Origin: Prototheca cutis
Lineage: Eukaryota; Chlorophyta; Trebouxiophyceae; Chlorellales; Chlorellaceae
Direction of reading: 5' to 3'
Assembly: GCA_002897115.2 (NCBI GenBank)
Contig: BCIH01000008.1
Location: 886,410-950,409, forward strand
Length of the DNA: 64,000 bases
In this document: positions 14,020-24,796 of the stretch, one piece after another
Layout: every line of letters begins with the position of its first letter
Numbering within the stretch: the first letter of the stretch is position 1
The notes under the pieces: generated by a model
Database searches by the model: none
Told to the model about the DNA's origin: nothing
What the model saw: the letters and a program-made list of their open reading frames with translations, nothing else
Position numbers and translations under genes: made by a program

Positions 14020-16758
14020 ATGGCGCCTCAGACGAGCAAGGCACAGGCGGGCGCCGGCGACGCCGGGAGCGGCAAGAAGGCCGGTGCTGGTCCGTCCCGG
14101 AAGCTGGTAGACACAATCAGGGAGGCGACGGGAGCATCAGAGGAGGATGTGACGGCAATGCTGGCAGAGTGCGGAGGGGACGCAGACGAAGCCACGGCAC
14201 GACTGATCGAGAGTGCGTCGGCGTGGTTAGCTGCCTGTGGCGGTGACGATGCTGCATGTACGGCACACTAACATGTAGCCATGCCCAAATGCAGATCCCT
14301 TTTGCCCGGTTGTGAACAAGAAGCAGCTGCGCAAGGAGGTGCGTGCCGACGGCAGGGGGGGTGCATGGGGCCCCAGCGCGCCGTCGGTATTCGTGGGCAG
14401 TCGCGCAGCGCATGATCATGGCCGATTCTGCGAGCATTGTGTCTGCATTGTCATTGAGCTTGGTTTGTGGATCGTTGCAGAGGGCGCCGCAGCAAGCACC
14501 CAAGCGGGACGACCGTCGGGAGGGCCGTCGCGAGGGCCGCCGAGATGGGCCCTTTGGTGGCCGCGGCGATGGCAAGGGCAGGGGAGCGGGCGGCCGGGGC
14601 GGTCGTGGCCCGAAGCGGGAGCAGGCGGAGGCGGTACCAAAGGATGAGACCCTGACGGGGGCCACTCCCGCAGCAGAGGGCGAGGTTGCCGAGCCCAGCA
14701 GCTCTGCCCTCCCGCAGCCCACAGCAGACGCCGACACCGCAGCACCGGCTTCCAGCAGCACGCAAACAGTACCCCCACAGACACGTCCCGCCATCACAAC
14801 GTATGTTGAGGTGATGTTTTGGGGTTGGCATGCGTGGCGACGCGTAGTTGGACGATGCAATGCAGCCGGCATTGGGCGCGGGCTATGTGGGATGACTTCG
14901 TGTGCCCGGTCGCCCTGCAGCCAGTGCCGGGTGGTGCGATCGATGAATGTTGCCGAGATATGTGTGGACGGATGCTTGGCATGTAGCGGTCATGGAATGT
15001 GCCACGCATGCGGCATGCTTGCTTGCATCCAGAGTGGGACCCGGCCATCTGCCACTGGCCCTGGCCCTCTGCGTCTCCTGCACCTACACACCCAGCTCAG
15101 CTTCTGTCCCCCTCCCTGCCAAAAAATGAACCACAGACCGGTCGTCGCAAAGCAGAGTGCCAACGGCGCCACCGCCGCCAAGCCCAGCTCCACGTGGACG
15201 CCCTCGACAGTGCCCATGCGCCCCGTGACCGGTGGGTACGCGGACCTCTTCCGCAAGCCGACGCCCGCCCGCCAGCCGGCAGCGGCCAAGGCCGCTCCCG
15301 CGGCACCTGCTGCAGCGGAGCCCGAGGCGACCGAGCCGGCTGCAGCAGTTTCGGTCGAGCCGGTGGCGGCCGCACCTGAGGTTGCCGCCGCGCCCGCAGA
15401 GCCGCAGCATGTTGCCGAGGCCCCCGCCGCTCCTGAGCCAGCGGCCGCACCTGCCGCGCCGCCGGCGCCCTCGGCTGCGCTGGCCTGGGGCGGCGCCGGC
15501 TCCGTGCCGGCCCCCGGCGCCACACCCTCCGTGCCGGCCGCCCCGACGGCCAGCCCCGCCGTGCCCACGACCTCGGCGGCCCCGCAGCAGCTGCATGTGC
15601 CCCAGGGCCTGCTGGGTGGCCTGGCCGCTGGCGCTGAGGCCGCGCCCGCCGCGCCTGCCGCGACCGCAGCAGTGCCTACTGCTGCTCCCGCCCCCGGCCC
15701 CGCCGCCGCCGACATGACTGCGGCGCTGGGTCTTCAGTTTGGGCAGTTTGGCATCGGCGCACAGGGCGCCGAGTTTGGTGCTGGCTTTGGCGCAGCGACC
15801 GGGTACGAGCCCGAGCCCACGGGTGCCGATGCCGCGGCTGCGGCCGCCTCGGCGCCCGGCGCGGGTGTGGGCGCTGCGGGCCACTACGCCGCGGCTCAGG
15901 ACTACGGCGCATACGGCGCTGACCCGATGGCCGCCGCCGCGGCCGCGCAGTATGCGGGCTACGGCGGTTACGCCGGCCTGGGTGGCAAGCCCGGCCTGCC
16001 CGCGGGCATCGGCGGGTACGCCGGCTACGGCGCTGGCGTGCCTGGCGCTGTAGCGGGCCGCGCGGCAGGGAAGCCAGAGGCCGCGGGCGTGCCCTACGGC
16101 GGCGCGACCGCCACGCAGCAGTATGCCGCGCAGCAGTACGGCGGAGCCGGCGCTGCGGGCGCGGCCCAGGCAGGGCCCTACGCGGGCGCGGGGCTGCAGG
16201 GCGCCGGCCAGTACGGCGCAACGGGTGCCGGCGGCCAGTACGGCACAGGCGCCGGCCAGGGCGCTGGCGCGGGTGGTGTGCCCCAGTTGCCCTACGGCTA
16301 CGGTGGCTACGGCATGCCACAGTGCGTTTATTATTCCCGGGTGGTTTGGTTATTGTTGCTGTCATATTTTAGGGGTTAGCGTATCACTGACTCGCCCGGG
16401 ATGATGCCTTGCAGTCCCTGTTGTGTCGTAGCTCGTTGACCCCCGCCTCCAAAAGCAATGTCTATGCAGGTTCCCGTACGTGCCGCAGCCCTACGGCTAC
16501 GCCATGCCCAGCATGCCCTACTACGCCCAGGGCAGCGGTTACCCGCCTGCCAGCACGGCCGGCAGCTATGGCAAGTACCCGCACGCCGGGGGTGGCGCCG
16601 GCTACGACGAGCCGGCGGCCCAGGCGGCTGGGTACAGCACGCAGGGCGCACGCAAGGCCGACCGCCTGGCCGGCCGCGGCGACGCCGGACAGCTGTACGG
16701 CGCCGGCGGCGCTGGCTACGCGCAGTACCAGGGCCAGTACGACCAGGCCCACCGCTGA
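14020..16758 (+). CDS. GIP1-like (DUF1296, UBA-type) low-complexity protein
   Basis: Five exons (14020-14212, 14295-14338, 14481-14800, 15137-16321, 16470-16758) give 676 residues with exact phases. Residues about 25-80 match the GBF-interacting protein 1 N-terminal domain, a UBA-like fold: SRKLVDTIREATGASEEDV, MLAECGGDADEATARLIE, and after the splice NPF..VVNKKQLRKE. A basic RG/RR-rich segment follows (RDDRREGRREGRRDG, GGRGGRG). The short conserved motif YADLFRKP comes next, then a long Ala/Pro-rich stretch. The tail is rich in Tyr, Gly, Gln and Ala, with many QYG and GYGGY repeats. Plant GIP1 proteins bind bZIP factors and RNA-binding partners. Animal relatives such as UBAP2L sit in stress granules. 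A condensate-forming RNA-associated role is inference. Confidence 0.85.
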
Positions 16759-17544
16759 ACACTGGCCTACAGTGGGCTTGCCGGAGCGGGGCTGGCAGGG
16801 GGGGAAGGCCTTCCCGCACTTCAACACCTGCGCCGGGCCATCATTGCACCTCGGCCCGGCAACCCGGAGCCCAGCATAAAAAAACCCCTGCTGCTGCATG
16901 ATGCCATGCTGTGACTTATATCTCTGTCTGTTCCGCACATGCACAGTGAATGGCGCTCGCACGTTTCCATGGTTTGCGGGTGTAAGGAGCCGACTGCAAG
17001 TCCCCTCGCTCTGGGAGGTACCCCGGGCGGCCAGGTGGCAAACAAACTGCCGGACACGTCGCCGATGTTATGTCGGCCGCTGCGCGGGGGGCATGATCAC
17101 GTTCCATAGCAATTCCAATTGGATGATCTAAGCTCCATCATGAAGATTGTATGTTGACATGAGGTCGGTGCACGCTTGCGATGGGATCTGGGCAAACTGC
17201 GGCACCTCCGGATCACCGTTGGAAGACCTAGCACGCGCAACGACTCCTCCGGCTGGAGTTGCCCGCAGTGGCGCGCAGGGGAACGCCCTCCTTCGACTAA
17301 TAGAAAGTAGATACAGTCCATGAATCTGTTGTTGCAGATGGGTGCAGGCAAAGCAAGGTAACGGTTCGGTAGCAGGAACAAGAACCCCTGGAGGCCGGTG
17401 TGTGTGCGCGCTGACGTGAACATCCCGCCAACTGCCCGAGGATTCGGGTACAAAAACAGACGACCGTTAGGGGCGAGCGACAGATATCGCTTTCATTTTA
17501 CTCTGCAGTTTTGCCGGATCGTCGCAAAAAACTGTTCTAAAACG
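16759..17544. promoter_or_regulatory. GIP1-like 3' region and CHRD1 promoter
   Basis: Non-coding. No gene is seen, and the base composition is less GC-rich just before the CHRD1 start. Confidence 0.4.
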
Positions 17545-18301
17545 ATGAAGACAGCAATTATCTTCGCCGCCCTGGTCGGCCTGGCGAGCGTGGCCAGCGC
17601 TGCTGCGATCCCCAAGCCGAACTGGGATGCTGAGGCCCTGGCCGTCGGCTCCAAGCAGGTGCCGCCGCTCAATGTCACCATGTACGCCAAGCTGAAGCTG
17701 GTGGTCGCCAAGGACTTGAAGAAGATCAACTGGGAGCTCGCCGTGGCTGACGCCGTGAATCTGACGATGGCTCACATCCACCTGGTATGTTCGTTGGCGA
17801 CCCGGGGCGCGTCGTCCGTTGGGGTCGCCACTCCTCGCCTCCTCTTGCGACACATTGATCATGGGACCGCGCGCATCATCATGGCATATTTCTGACGCCA
17901 CGTGCCTCGATCGGCTGTGCAGGGTTCCGCCGCTGTGAACGGGCCCCCCGTCGTGCCCATCCTGCCGGCTGGCGTTCCCTTCCCCGACAACGGCACCCTC
18001 CCGATGATGAAGCCCGCCTACACGGGCAAGCTCCACCTCTGGAAGGGCAGCTTCAACTCCAGCGACATCATTGCTCCCATTGAGGGCTTCTCCATCGAGG
18101 ACATGGTTGCTCTGTTCCACACTGAGACTACCTACGTGAGTGCGGCTAGGGAACAAGAGGGCACGGGTTTGATGCACGTGTGGCATCGCATGCAGACGAG
18201 AGATCTTAATCTTGACCAATCCTCAATGAACTTCCCAGGTGAACCTGCACACCACGGAGTACCCTGCTGGTGCTATCCGTGGTCAGATCCACCTGATCTA
18301 A
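17545..18301 (+). CDS. Secreted CHRD-domain protein 1
   Basis: Exons 17545-17784, 17923-18135 and 18239-18301 give 171 residues. A signal peptide is clear (MKTAIIFAALVGLASVASA). The mature protein is one CHRD domain: LKLVVAKDLKKINWELAV, the hallmark NLTMAHIHL at the end of exon 1, a GPPVVPILP strand, and the closing HTTEYPAGAIRGQIHLI in exon 3. CHRD domains occur in BMP-binding chordin and in many bacterial and algal secreted proteins whose function is mostly unknown; the copper-nitrosocyanin-like fold assignment is not tested here. It lacks the N-terminal xLSGxxExPP motif in classic form. It is the first of three tandem paralogues, with introns at the same three positions in phase 0. Confidence 0.9.
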
Positions 18302-18987
18302 ATCTCTCTGCCGATCTGGGTGGACCTTCTTCGAGCCATACTGTATGGTGCACTGGAAATCATGATGCATGTGCCCACAACCTTCCATCAAACCTGCAAT
18401 GAGTGAGGTTTGCATCTGCAAATTTTGCCTGTAACAAGCTTACATACATGATGAACATCAGGGGGAAAATGGACCCTGGGCTGAGTGTGTGGCTGCCATT
18501 GGACGCATCCCCAGGACCCGATCGCTGGCAGTGGGTCGGAAGCTCGCAGCGCCTCCAGATCCAGCTGGTCCCTACCCACCACTCTATGTCTTAATATGTC
18601 CCCGATTGGGTGCATCCTAAGATGTGTAGGTTATGGCGTTGGAATGTCATGTGCACAACCCTGGCCCAGGCGCAACGTCAGCAGGACGACGACGCACGCT
18701 TTGGTTGTCATGCCCCCCGAGCCGGCGGGCACTCCGCCGCTCAGGAGTATCGCTGCAACCGTACGCATGAACGCAACAGCACAGCACGAAACGTCTGCGG
18801 GTGGTGCCTGGGCCGTCTCTTGTGCGTATTCGAGGTCGAGATGATGCCCGCATTGATCTCTCATCCAATTTACCTTGAACCGATCGAGCGGGGAAGAAGG
18901 GGTCGTACACATCAAGACCAACAAGGACCTTTCGGATATCATTTGTCTTTCAATTGTTTCACAGAAATTGACCTGAACCGTACCAAA
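18302..18987. other. Intergenic between CHRD1 and CHRD2
   Basis: No gene is seen in about 690 bases; it should contain the CHRD2 promoter. Confidence 0.45.
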
Positions 18988-19965
18988 ATGAAGGTGCTGG
19001 TATTGTTCGTGGTGGCCCTGGTCGCCACCCGCGCGGCGCTGGCCGACGACGATGACCACAGCGACTACTACGCTGTCCTCACTGGCGCCAAGCAGACGAC
19101 GCCCATCAAGACCGCCGCCAGTGCCTCGATCTTCTTTGACGTCGATGATGACGAGGATAAGGTCGACTGGTTCATCACCATCGATGACATTAAGAACCTC
19201 ACCATGGGCCACATCCACCTGGTGCGGGGGTTGGAAGGATGTCCCCTTCATTGAAGGAGTTTCTTGAAAATTTGCGCAGTATCGGGGCAGTTCAGGGTTT
19301 GATTCGGTGCATGCGCCACGCGGAAACAGATGGCGTTGGGTGTCATCTCGGTGTGTGCATGGCAGGGTTTCGACATGGCAGGGTTTCGACATGTCGTACG
19401 TGCAGCGTCGTGCCCGGGCACCCCACGCGACGGGCAGGACAAGTCTTTTTTGTCATGCAGTTGTCATTATAAGACAATTTGCTCGTTCCCGTACCTTCTT
19501 TTCACAGGGTGGGCCCAAGGTGAACGGTCCGGTCGTGGTGGGCCTCATCCCCGTGGGGGCCTCTGTCTCGGCCTTCTCCAATGGCAATCTCCCCATGCTG
19601 CCCGAGCCGGCATCCGGAGACCTGCACTACCTAGGAACCTTCACCCCCGAAGACTTTGTGGGCAACTGGTCTGGGAAACCCCTGAGCACGCTTATTTCTG
19701 CTTTCAACTCCAACAATGCATACGTAAGTGGCCTCGCGCATTGGGTGCGGTTTGGGCGGCGGTGTGGCGCCGGTGGTTGTTCCACCGGGGAGGGTGCCCC
19801 GCCTGACAGGGCATGATCGGAGAGAGTCGCAGCAGCTTTTCTCCACTATTCCTATCTCTTCTATGCAGCACCTTGCCATCACCACAAACGCAGGTCAATC
19901 TGCACACCACGGCGTACCCTGCTGGTATCATCCGGGGTCAAGTGACTCCCAGCGACCACGACTAG
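18988..19965 (+). CDS. Secreted CHRD-domain protein 2
   Basis: Exons 18988-19221, 19508-19723 and 19894-19965 give 173 residues. It has a signal peptide (MKVLVLFVVALVATRAALA), then an acidic DDDDHSD stretch. The CHRD domain follows: YYAVLTGAKQTTPIKTAAS (close to the classic LSGxxExPP opening), VDWFITIDDIKNLTMGHIHL, GPVVVGLIPVGASVS and HTTAYPAGIIRGQV. The middle exon shares the PxxGxLHYLGTFTPEDFVG block with CHRD3. Exon junctions fall at the same domain positions as in CHRD1 and CHRD3. The product is probably exported to the cell wall or periplasmic space. Confidence 0.9.
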
Positions 19966-21192
19966 ACATCGCACCGCATGCGGTGCTCCCAGCTCTCCGG
20001 TGAGTTGCGCCTGTTCTCCACTGTTTGCACTACTTGACCCTCATTGGAAGAACTTTTGAACGAACGCGTGCCTTGCCAGATGTCAAGCCCCACGAGTTTT
20101 GAAGGATGGACCCCCTTGCGACAGTGGCATGACGACGTTGATGATGCAACAGTCACGTGGCGGAGCCCAAGAGGGTTGCAATGCTGCATGGATGCATGCC
20201 TGGGGTCCTTGGGGCTCTTTCAGTAGGGGCCAACCCCTCAGTTGACCTGACCCCACAGCGCCAGCTCGCTCGTACTGGCGAGAACCCAGGGGAGTTCTTT
20301 TCCTCGCTGCACTTGGCGCACCTCCCGAAAAGTCCCGCTGTGAGCGCTCGCATTGTCTTCGCGGCTATCCGGATCCAGAACATGGAGCCCAAAGCTCACA
20401 ACGCCACGTAAATTCGTCATCAAAGCCGAATGGCGACCTTGCTTTGGTCCAGTCAGAGTTGCGGCATGAAGCGCGCTAAATCGGCAAAGGAGCTCTGCCA
20501 CCGGGACATCCACGGCTGCCACCGCGATCAAACCACTTAGCGACGCAGAGCAGATGCCAGTTTCAAGGTTTTCGTTGAATTCAGATGAATTTGAAAGGTG
20601 TGACGTAAGGACTGTGTGCCTTCTGTGTCATTATGCGTGCGTGGTTCCATGCGCCTGCTGGCAGCAGCTGATCGGGCCGCCCGGGATGCATGTGGGTCGG
20701 ACGAATTGAGCAAACGCTGGCCACCTGGGAGCTGGAGCTGCCGCCGCACCGGCGATCGGGACGTAAAAAAGTTCATTCAGGGTTCCAGACCCATTCATAC
20801 CACGATTAAATACTCCATTTTGATGATATTTGTCCGTTGAGCTGCGCGCGCAGGTCATTCCAACTCCATCGACAGTGGTCGCGCGCAGGGGCAGCGCGGG
20901 GTTCCGAGTACGACCACATCGCACGTCGCCCCTGATCATTTTATATCAAGGCATGATACGCCCACCCGGTGCGTTGGAATAGCTCCTCCGGCATTACAGA
21001 AGATGTTTCGATGAAATGAAGCCTGTCATTTGCTCTCTGGCTGGGCTCAAAAAATGAGTTGCAACGAGGCCGGCAGGTTCCGCGCAGCGATGGCCACGAA
21101 AACCGCGTTTGACGGAGCGCATAGATTCCCCGATCGGGACAAAATTCTTCATATTTGTTTCTACCATATCCTGCGCAACGTGTAAATCTACC
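19966..21192. other. Intergenic between CHRD2 and CHRD3
   Basis: About 1.2 kb with no coding feature that I can support. Small open frames here have no family similarity. Confidence 0.45.
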
Positions 21193-22040
21193 ATGAAGTC
21201 TATCCACGCAATCTTGTTGGTGCTGGCCTGCACGGCTGGCCTGGCGGCAGCCCAGGAATACTACGAGGCCGAGTTGTCGGGAGACAACCAGACGCCCCCC
21301 ATTATGACCAGCGCCCACGGTCGCGCGACGTTTACCCCAGCGAACAACAGTATGTGGTATGATTGGGAGCTGGTGGTCGACGATGTTATGGAACTGACCA
21401 TGGCCCACATCCATCTGGTAGGTGCCTCCAAGGGGAATGATCGGCCTCGGGTGTCGAGCGATCAAAACCCTGAAATTGCTTCAATCGGGCTAACAGCGGG
21501 GAAGCAGAGTAGAATGGGTCTGGCTGATATCGAGTTCGACGTCCTCACGTGCGGCCTCTGGACTCGCCTTTCCACCAGGGCAACTCTTCCGTACTGAATG
21601 GGCCAGTCATCGTGGGCCTCGTGCCCGTGGGCGCTCCCGTGTCCGAGTATGCCAATGGCAACCTGCCCATGCTGAGCAGCCCCCCAAGTGGGAACCTCAC
21701 CTACATGGGCAGCTTTTCTGCCGATGACTTTGTTGGTCCTTGGATTGGCATGATGCTCGATGACCTCACCAGCAAGTTTGAGGACGGCGGCGTGTATGTG
21801 AGTCTTTGTCGCAGTTTGCAAAATGTTTTTGGTTTGGTTTGGGGGGGGGGGGGGGGGGGTATCCGGAAGTGTCTGCACTCTGCTTGAACGGGGCCACCCC
21901 CATCGTAAAGGGCGACTGTGGCCATGCACACATTGTTATGATGCTTCAAACACCGCCGGCACCATACTCTCCTTCAGGTCAACGTTCATACTGTGGCCCA
22001 CCCTGCTGGAGAAATTCGGGGCCAAGTCGAGTCCTCGTAA
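21193..22040 (+). CDS. Secreted CHRD-domain protein 3
   Basis: Exons 21193-21417, 21579-21797 and 21978-22040 give 168 residues. It has a signal peptide (MKSIHAILLVLACTAGLAAA), then a typical CHRD opening YYEAELSGDNQTPPIMTSAHG. The hallmark MELTMAHIHL closes exon 1; VIVGLVPVGAPVSEYANG starts the second half, and HTVAHPAGEIRGQV ends it. It is the most canonical member of the array. It is closer to CHRD2 than to CHRD1 in the middle exon (ANGNLPMLSSPPSGNL versus SNGNLPMLPEPASGDL). Its second intron holds a 19-base G run. Confidence 0.9.
21841..21859 (+). repeat. G19 homopolymer in CHRD3 intron 2
   Basis: A run of 19 G. It may fold as a quadruplex in DNA or RNA, and its length may be unreliable in the assembly. 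Confidence 0.8.
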
Positions 22041-22559
22041 GGCTTTTGGCCACTGCTGGCGTCCCCACATGCCGATGACACGTGAGCCCAACCCATCACC
22101 CACGCGATGTGCATGCAATGGTTCCCCCCGGGGCCTATTGCCCCCCGGAGCACACAAGTTTGATCCCATGAGAACAAGACGGCATGTAGTATCTGGTATT
22201 ATGCAAAGGGCACGGCCTGTGGATTGCATCAAGAGCACATTTTGCTTGCACCTGTGATCATCTAGAGAGACTAATTCCGGATGAAAATTCTATCTCAAAA
22301 AAAAAAGAGAGAGTGTGTGACGGCAAAGCTGGCTGGCCCTAGGAGTGCCAGGCAAAGCAATAGGAACAGAGGCCCATGGACATGCAAGTGTGGTCTTTCT
22401 TGACCGAATCGCAGCTGGAAAGGACAGACTCCCCTGCTCTTGGAGTTTCATAGATGTACGGGACAGCAAGCAATCCTCGTCAAAGTGGCTGGCGAGTCAA
22501 GCTGCTGGCCCCAAGCCGTGGCCCATCGGTTGGAGTCCGGCATGGATGCAGTCGGTCGC
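22041..22559. other. Convergent 3' region, no gene
   Basis: Lies between the stop codons of CHRD3 (plus) and VIT (minus). It contains an A-rich run at about 22297-22307 and no gene that I can see. Confidence 0.5.
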
Positions 22560-24407
22560 CTATGCAGCGCCCTCCGTTCCCATGGCATTACCAATGAAGT
22601 ACACGACGCCTGCGAGCAGGGCAAGCAAGCAGGGGTTGGGCTTCTCGATGTCACTGGCATCCTCGTTGGCACATGAGCGGGCATCGCCTCTTGCCATCCT
22701 CCCAGGCTCCAAAAAAACCCCAAAGCCAGGGACAGAGACCCAGGAACAGAACAAACAGCACGGCAATTCCGCCCAGCCCGGCGTCTCACCGAGGGCCATC
22801 AAGCCGCCAAAGACAACGCGGCAGGCGCCCCGGACGACGTGCGCGCCTCCCAGGAAAGCTCCCAGGAATCCGAACAGGAGCCTACATCACGGTTGAGTCG
22901 ACTTGAGAGCATATGGGTGCTGCAGGTCAGAATTTCACAAGACTCTCACAAACATGCGCGTCTTCTGGATACGTTGCATCCGGCACAACAATTCCATGAC
23001 TGCACGGGGGTGTCAACCCCGGGCCCCCCCCCCTTTCCCCCAACACCACCATCACCAATCCAACTCACAGGCCAATAACCGTCGCGATGCTGATGGCATA
23101 GAGACGGATGGTGGGGTCTCCGATGAAGATAGCCCCAAGCAGGGGAATGGACCCGCCCGTGGTGAAGCACAGCGCCGAAACGACTGCCGCCTGCATCAAC
23201 GTTTTTTTCAAATGTGTTTGTGGGGGTAGGAGTGGATGCATGCGCGGGCTGGATGGAATGGTATTGGGTGGGGTGTGTGGATATGGGCTCGTTTGCAGTC
23301 GCAGAAGGCGAGTTGTCAGCCCAGGGGACCCGAGTCGATGCCTTGCATCCCAATCCCGAGGCCCTCCGGCACACCACTACTCATCAGCACCTGGAAAGGA
23401 TTTGCAAGGTCATCAATGTTGATGCCCAACTCATCGCGGGCATGGTGCCTCACGACTTCGTCGACGTGCCCGTCACTCAGCACTGCCGCCACCTCCTTGG
23501 CCAGAGCCTCGGGCAGCCCTCGGGCCATGTAAATCTGTGCCAGCTCATCCTGCTCCCGAGCCTGTACATGGTTCAGGGTTAGGGTGGTTTGGAGGGGGTT
23601 GCCTGTGTCCTGGAGGGAGGGGGTTCCCATGGGAGAGGAGGAGAACTGACCCCAGATCCAACACTCAAACACTCGCACCTGTGCGGCGGGGCCCTTGAGC
23701 TGCTCGCGGCGCTCCTGCTCGATGTCTGCCAGCTCGGCGTCTCGCTGCGAGGACACGGAAATGTACTCGCCGACGGCCATGGACAGCGCCCCGCCCATGA
23801 GCCCGGCGACGCCTGCGAGGCGCAGCGCGCTCAGGGACGAAGACCCCGCGCTCACACCCATCATCAGCGACGCCACCGACACCAGACCATCATTGGCTGT
23901 ACAATCGTGGTGTGTGATTGATGTTTGTGTTCGTGTGCATGCGTGCGCGCATGAAAAGGTCAGAGATCAAGCCAAAATTGGGTAGCAAAAGAAAGAGGCT
24001 GGGTCGTAAACCGTCACCCCCAGCACATGTTGGTAACATTCAACCACCTCACCTCCCAGGACCAGGGCCCTCAACCACGGCGCCCTGTTGCTGTGGTGGC
24101 TGCGGAGACAGGGGAGGGGGGCGCATAGGGTGGTGCCTGTGTCCAAGGCTGGGCCGCGGCAACTTTCCCGGTGGCGAGGGTTTGAAAGGTGCCCATCCCG
24201 GGCCAGGCCACCCAGGGCAACTCCCTCCTGTCCCATCACCACAGTGAGCAATCACAACCGACCGTACGTGTGGTCGCAGAGCTCGTCGTCCTCAGCAGAG
24301 TTGTTCTGGCCAAGGCCGGTGGCCTCGATGTCGTGAACATCCGCTTGCTCGCCGCTCGGCAGAGCGCTGTAACCCGTCTCGCCAGAAGTTCCGGCATGTC
24401 CGTTCAT
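22560..24407 (-). CDS. Vacuolar iron transporter (VIT1/CCC1 family)
   Basis: Seven exons close in phase (24407-24268, 24084-24053, 23896-23679, 23561-23391, 23190-23069, 22881-22790, 22609-22560) to give 274 residues. The start MNGHAGTSGETGYSALP leads to PWLRALVLGANDGLVSVASL, the first transmembrane segment with its Asp in the ion path. Then come MMGVSAG, a GALSMAVGEYISVSSQRDAE helix, a cytosolic hairpin rich in Glu (QARE, AKEVAAVLSDGHVDEVVRHH), and three more membrane segments (AAVVSALCFTTGG, IATVIGLLLFGFLGAFLGG, VYFIGNAMG). VIT/CCC1 proteins move Fe2+ or Mn2+ into the vacuole in exchange for protons, and the Glu/His hairpin is their metal-binding domain. The product is likely a tonoplast protein. 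It is divergent from the U2AF-like gene. Confidence 0.93.
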
Positions 24408-24796
24408 GGCGTCAAACGGATATGTAGGCTGTGTATGAAGTGAACCGTGCAGGTTCTGGAGGTCGATCCGCCTAGTGGGCGGTCGCCTAGGAGGCGGCTA
24501 GCTACTGCTGCTGCGGCGGCGAGGGACAAGCAGGAACCGCAGGTCCTGCGCAAATTTTACACCTATGTTCAATGCACAATGCAGCCCAGGTGTCACAACG
24601 CGGGTCTTGTGAGCAGATAGGGTGTTTGGAATCCCCTTCTGCACCGCCTCATCAAAAATCATGACGAGCAGTCATGCCGGCCCATCGATCATGGCATCGG
24701 TGTATCGCAGGGAGCTGGACCCCTGCATGAACACCTGCAGCGCGAGGAGGCCGTCCTTCTGTTGTCATTTGGTAGTGTTATTTTCATGGAGTAGTC
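24408..24796. promoter_or_regulatory. Divergent VIT / U2AF-like upstream region with twin hairpins
   Basis: A 389-base gap lies between two divergent starts. At 24468-24482 (stem CCGCC/GGCGG, loop TAGTG) and 24484-24496 (stem CGCCT/AGGCG, loop AGG) two adjacent short palindromes sit about 60-90 bases upstream of the VIT start codon. That is in its probable 5' leader or core promoter. Confidence 0.4.

Noticed and set aside
24450..24520. Possible tRNA-like fold
   Set aside because: Only two short hairpins; no acceptor stem, anticodon loop or T-loop consensus.
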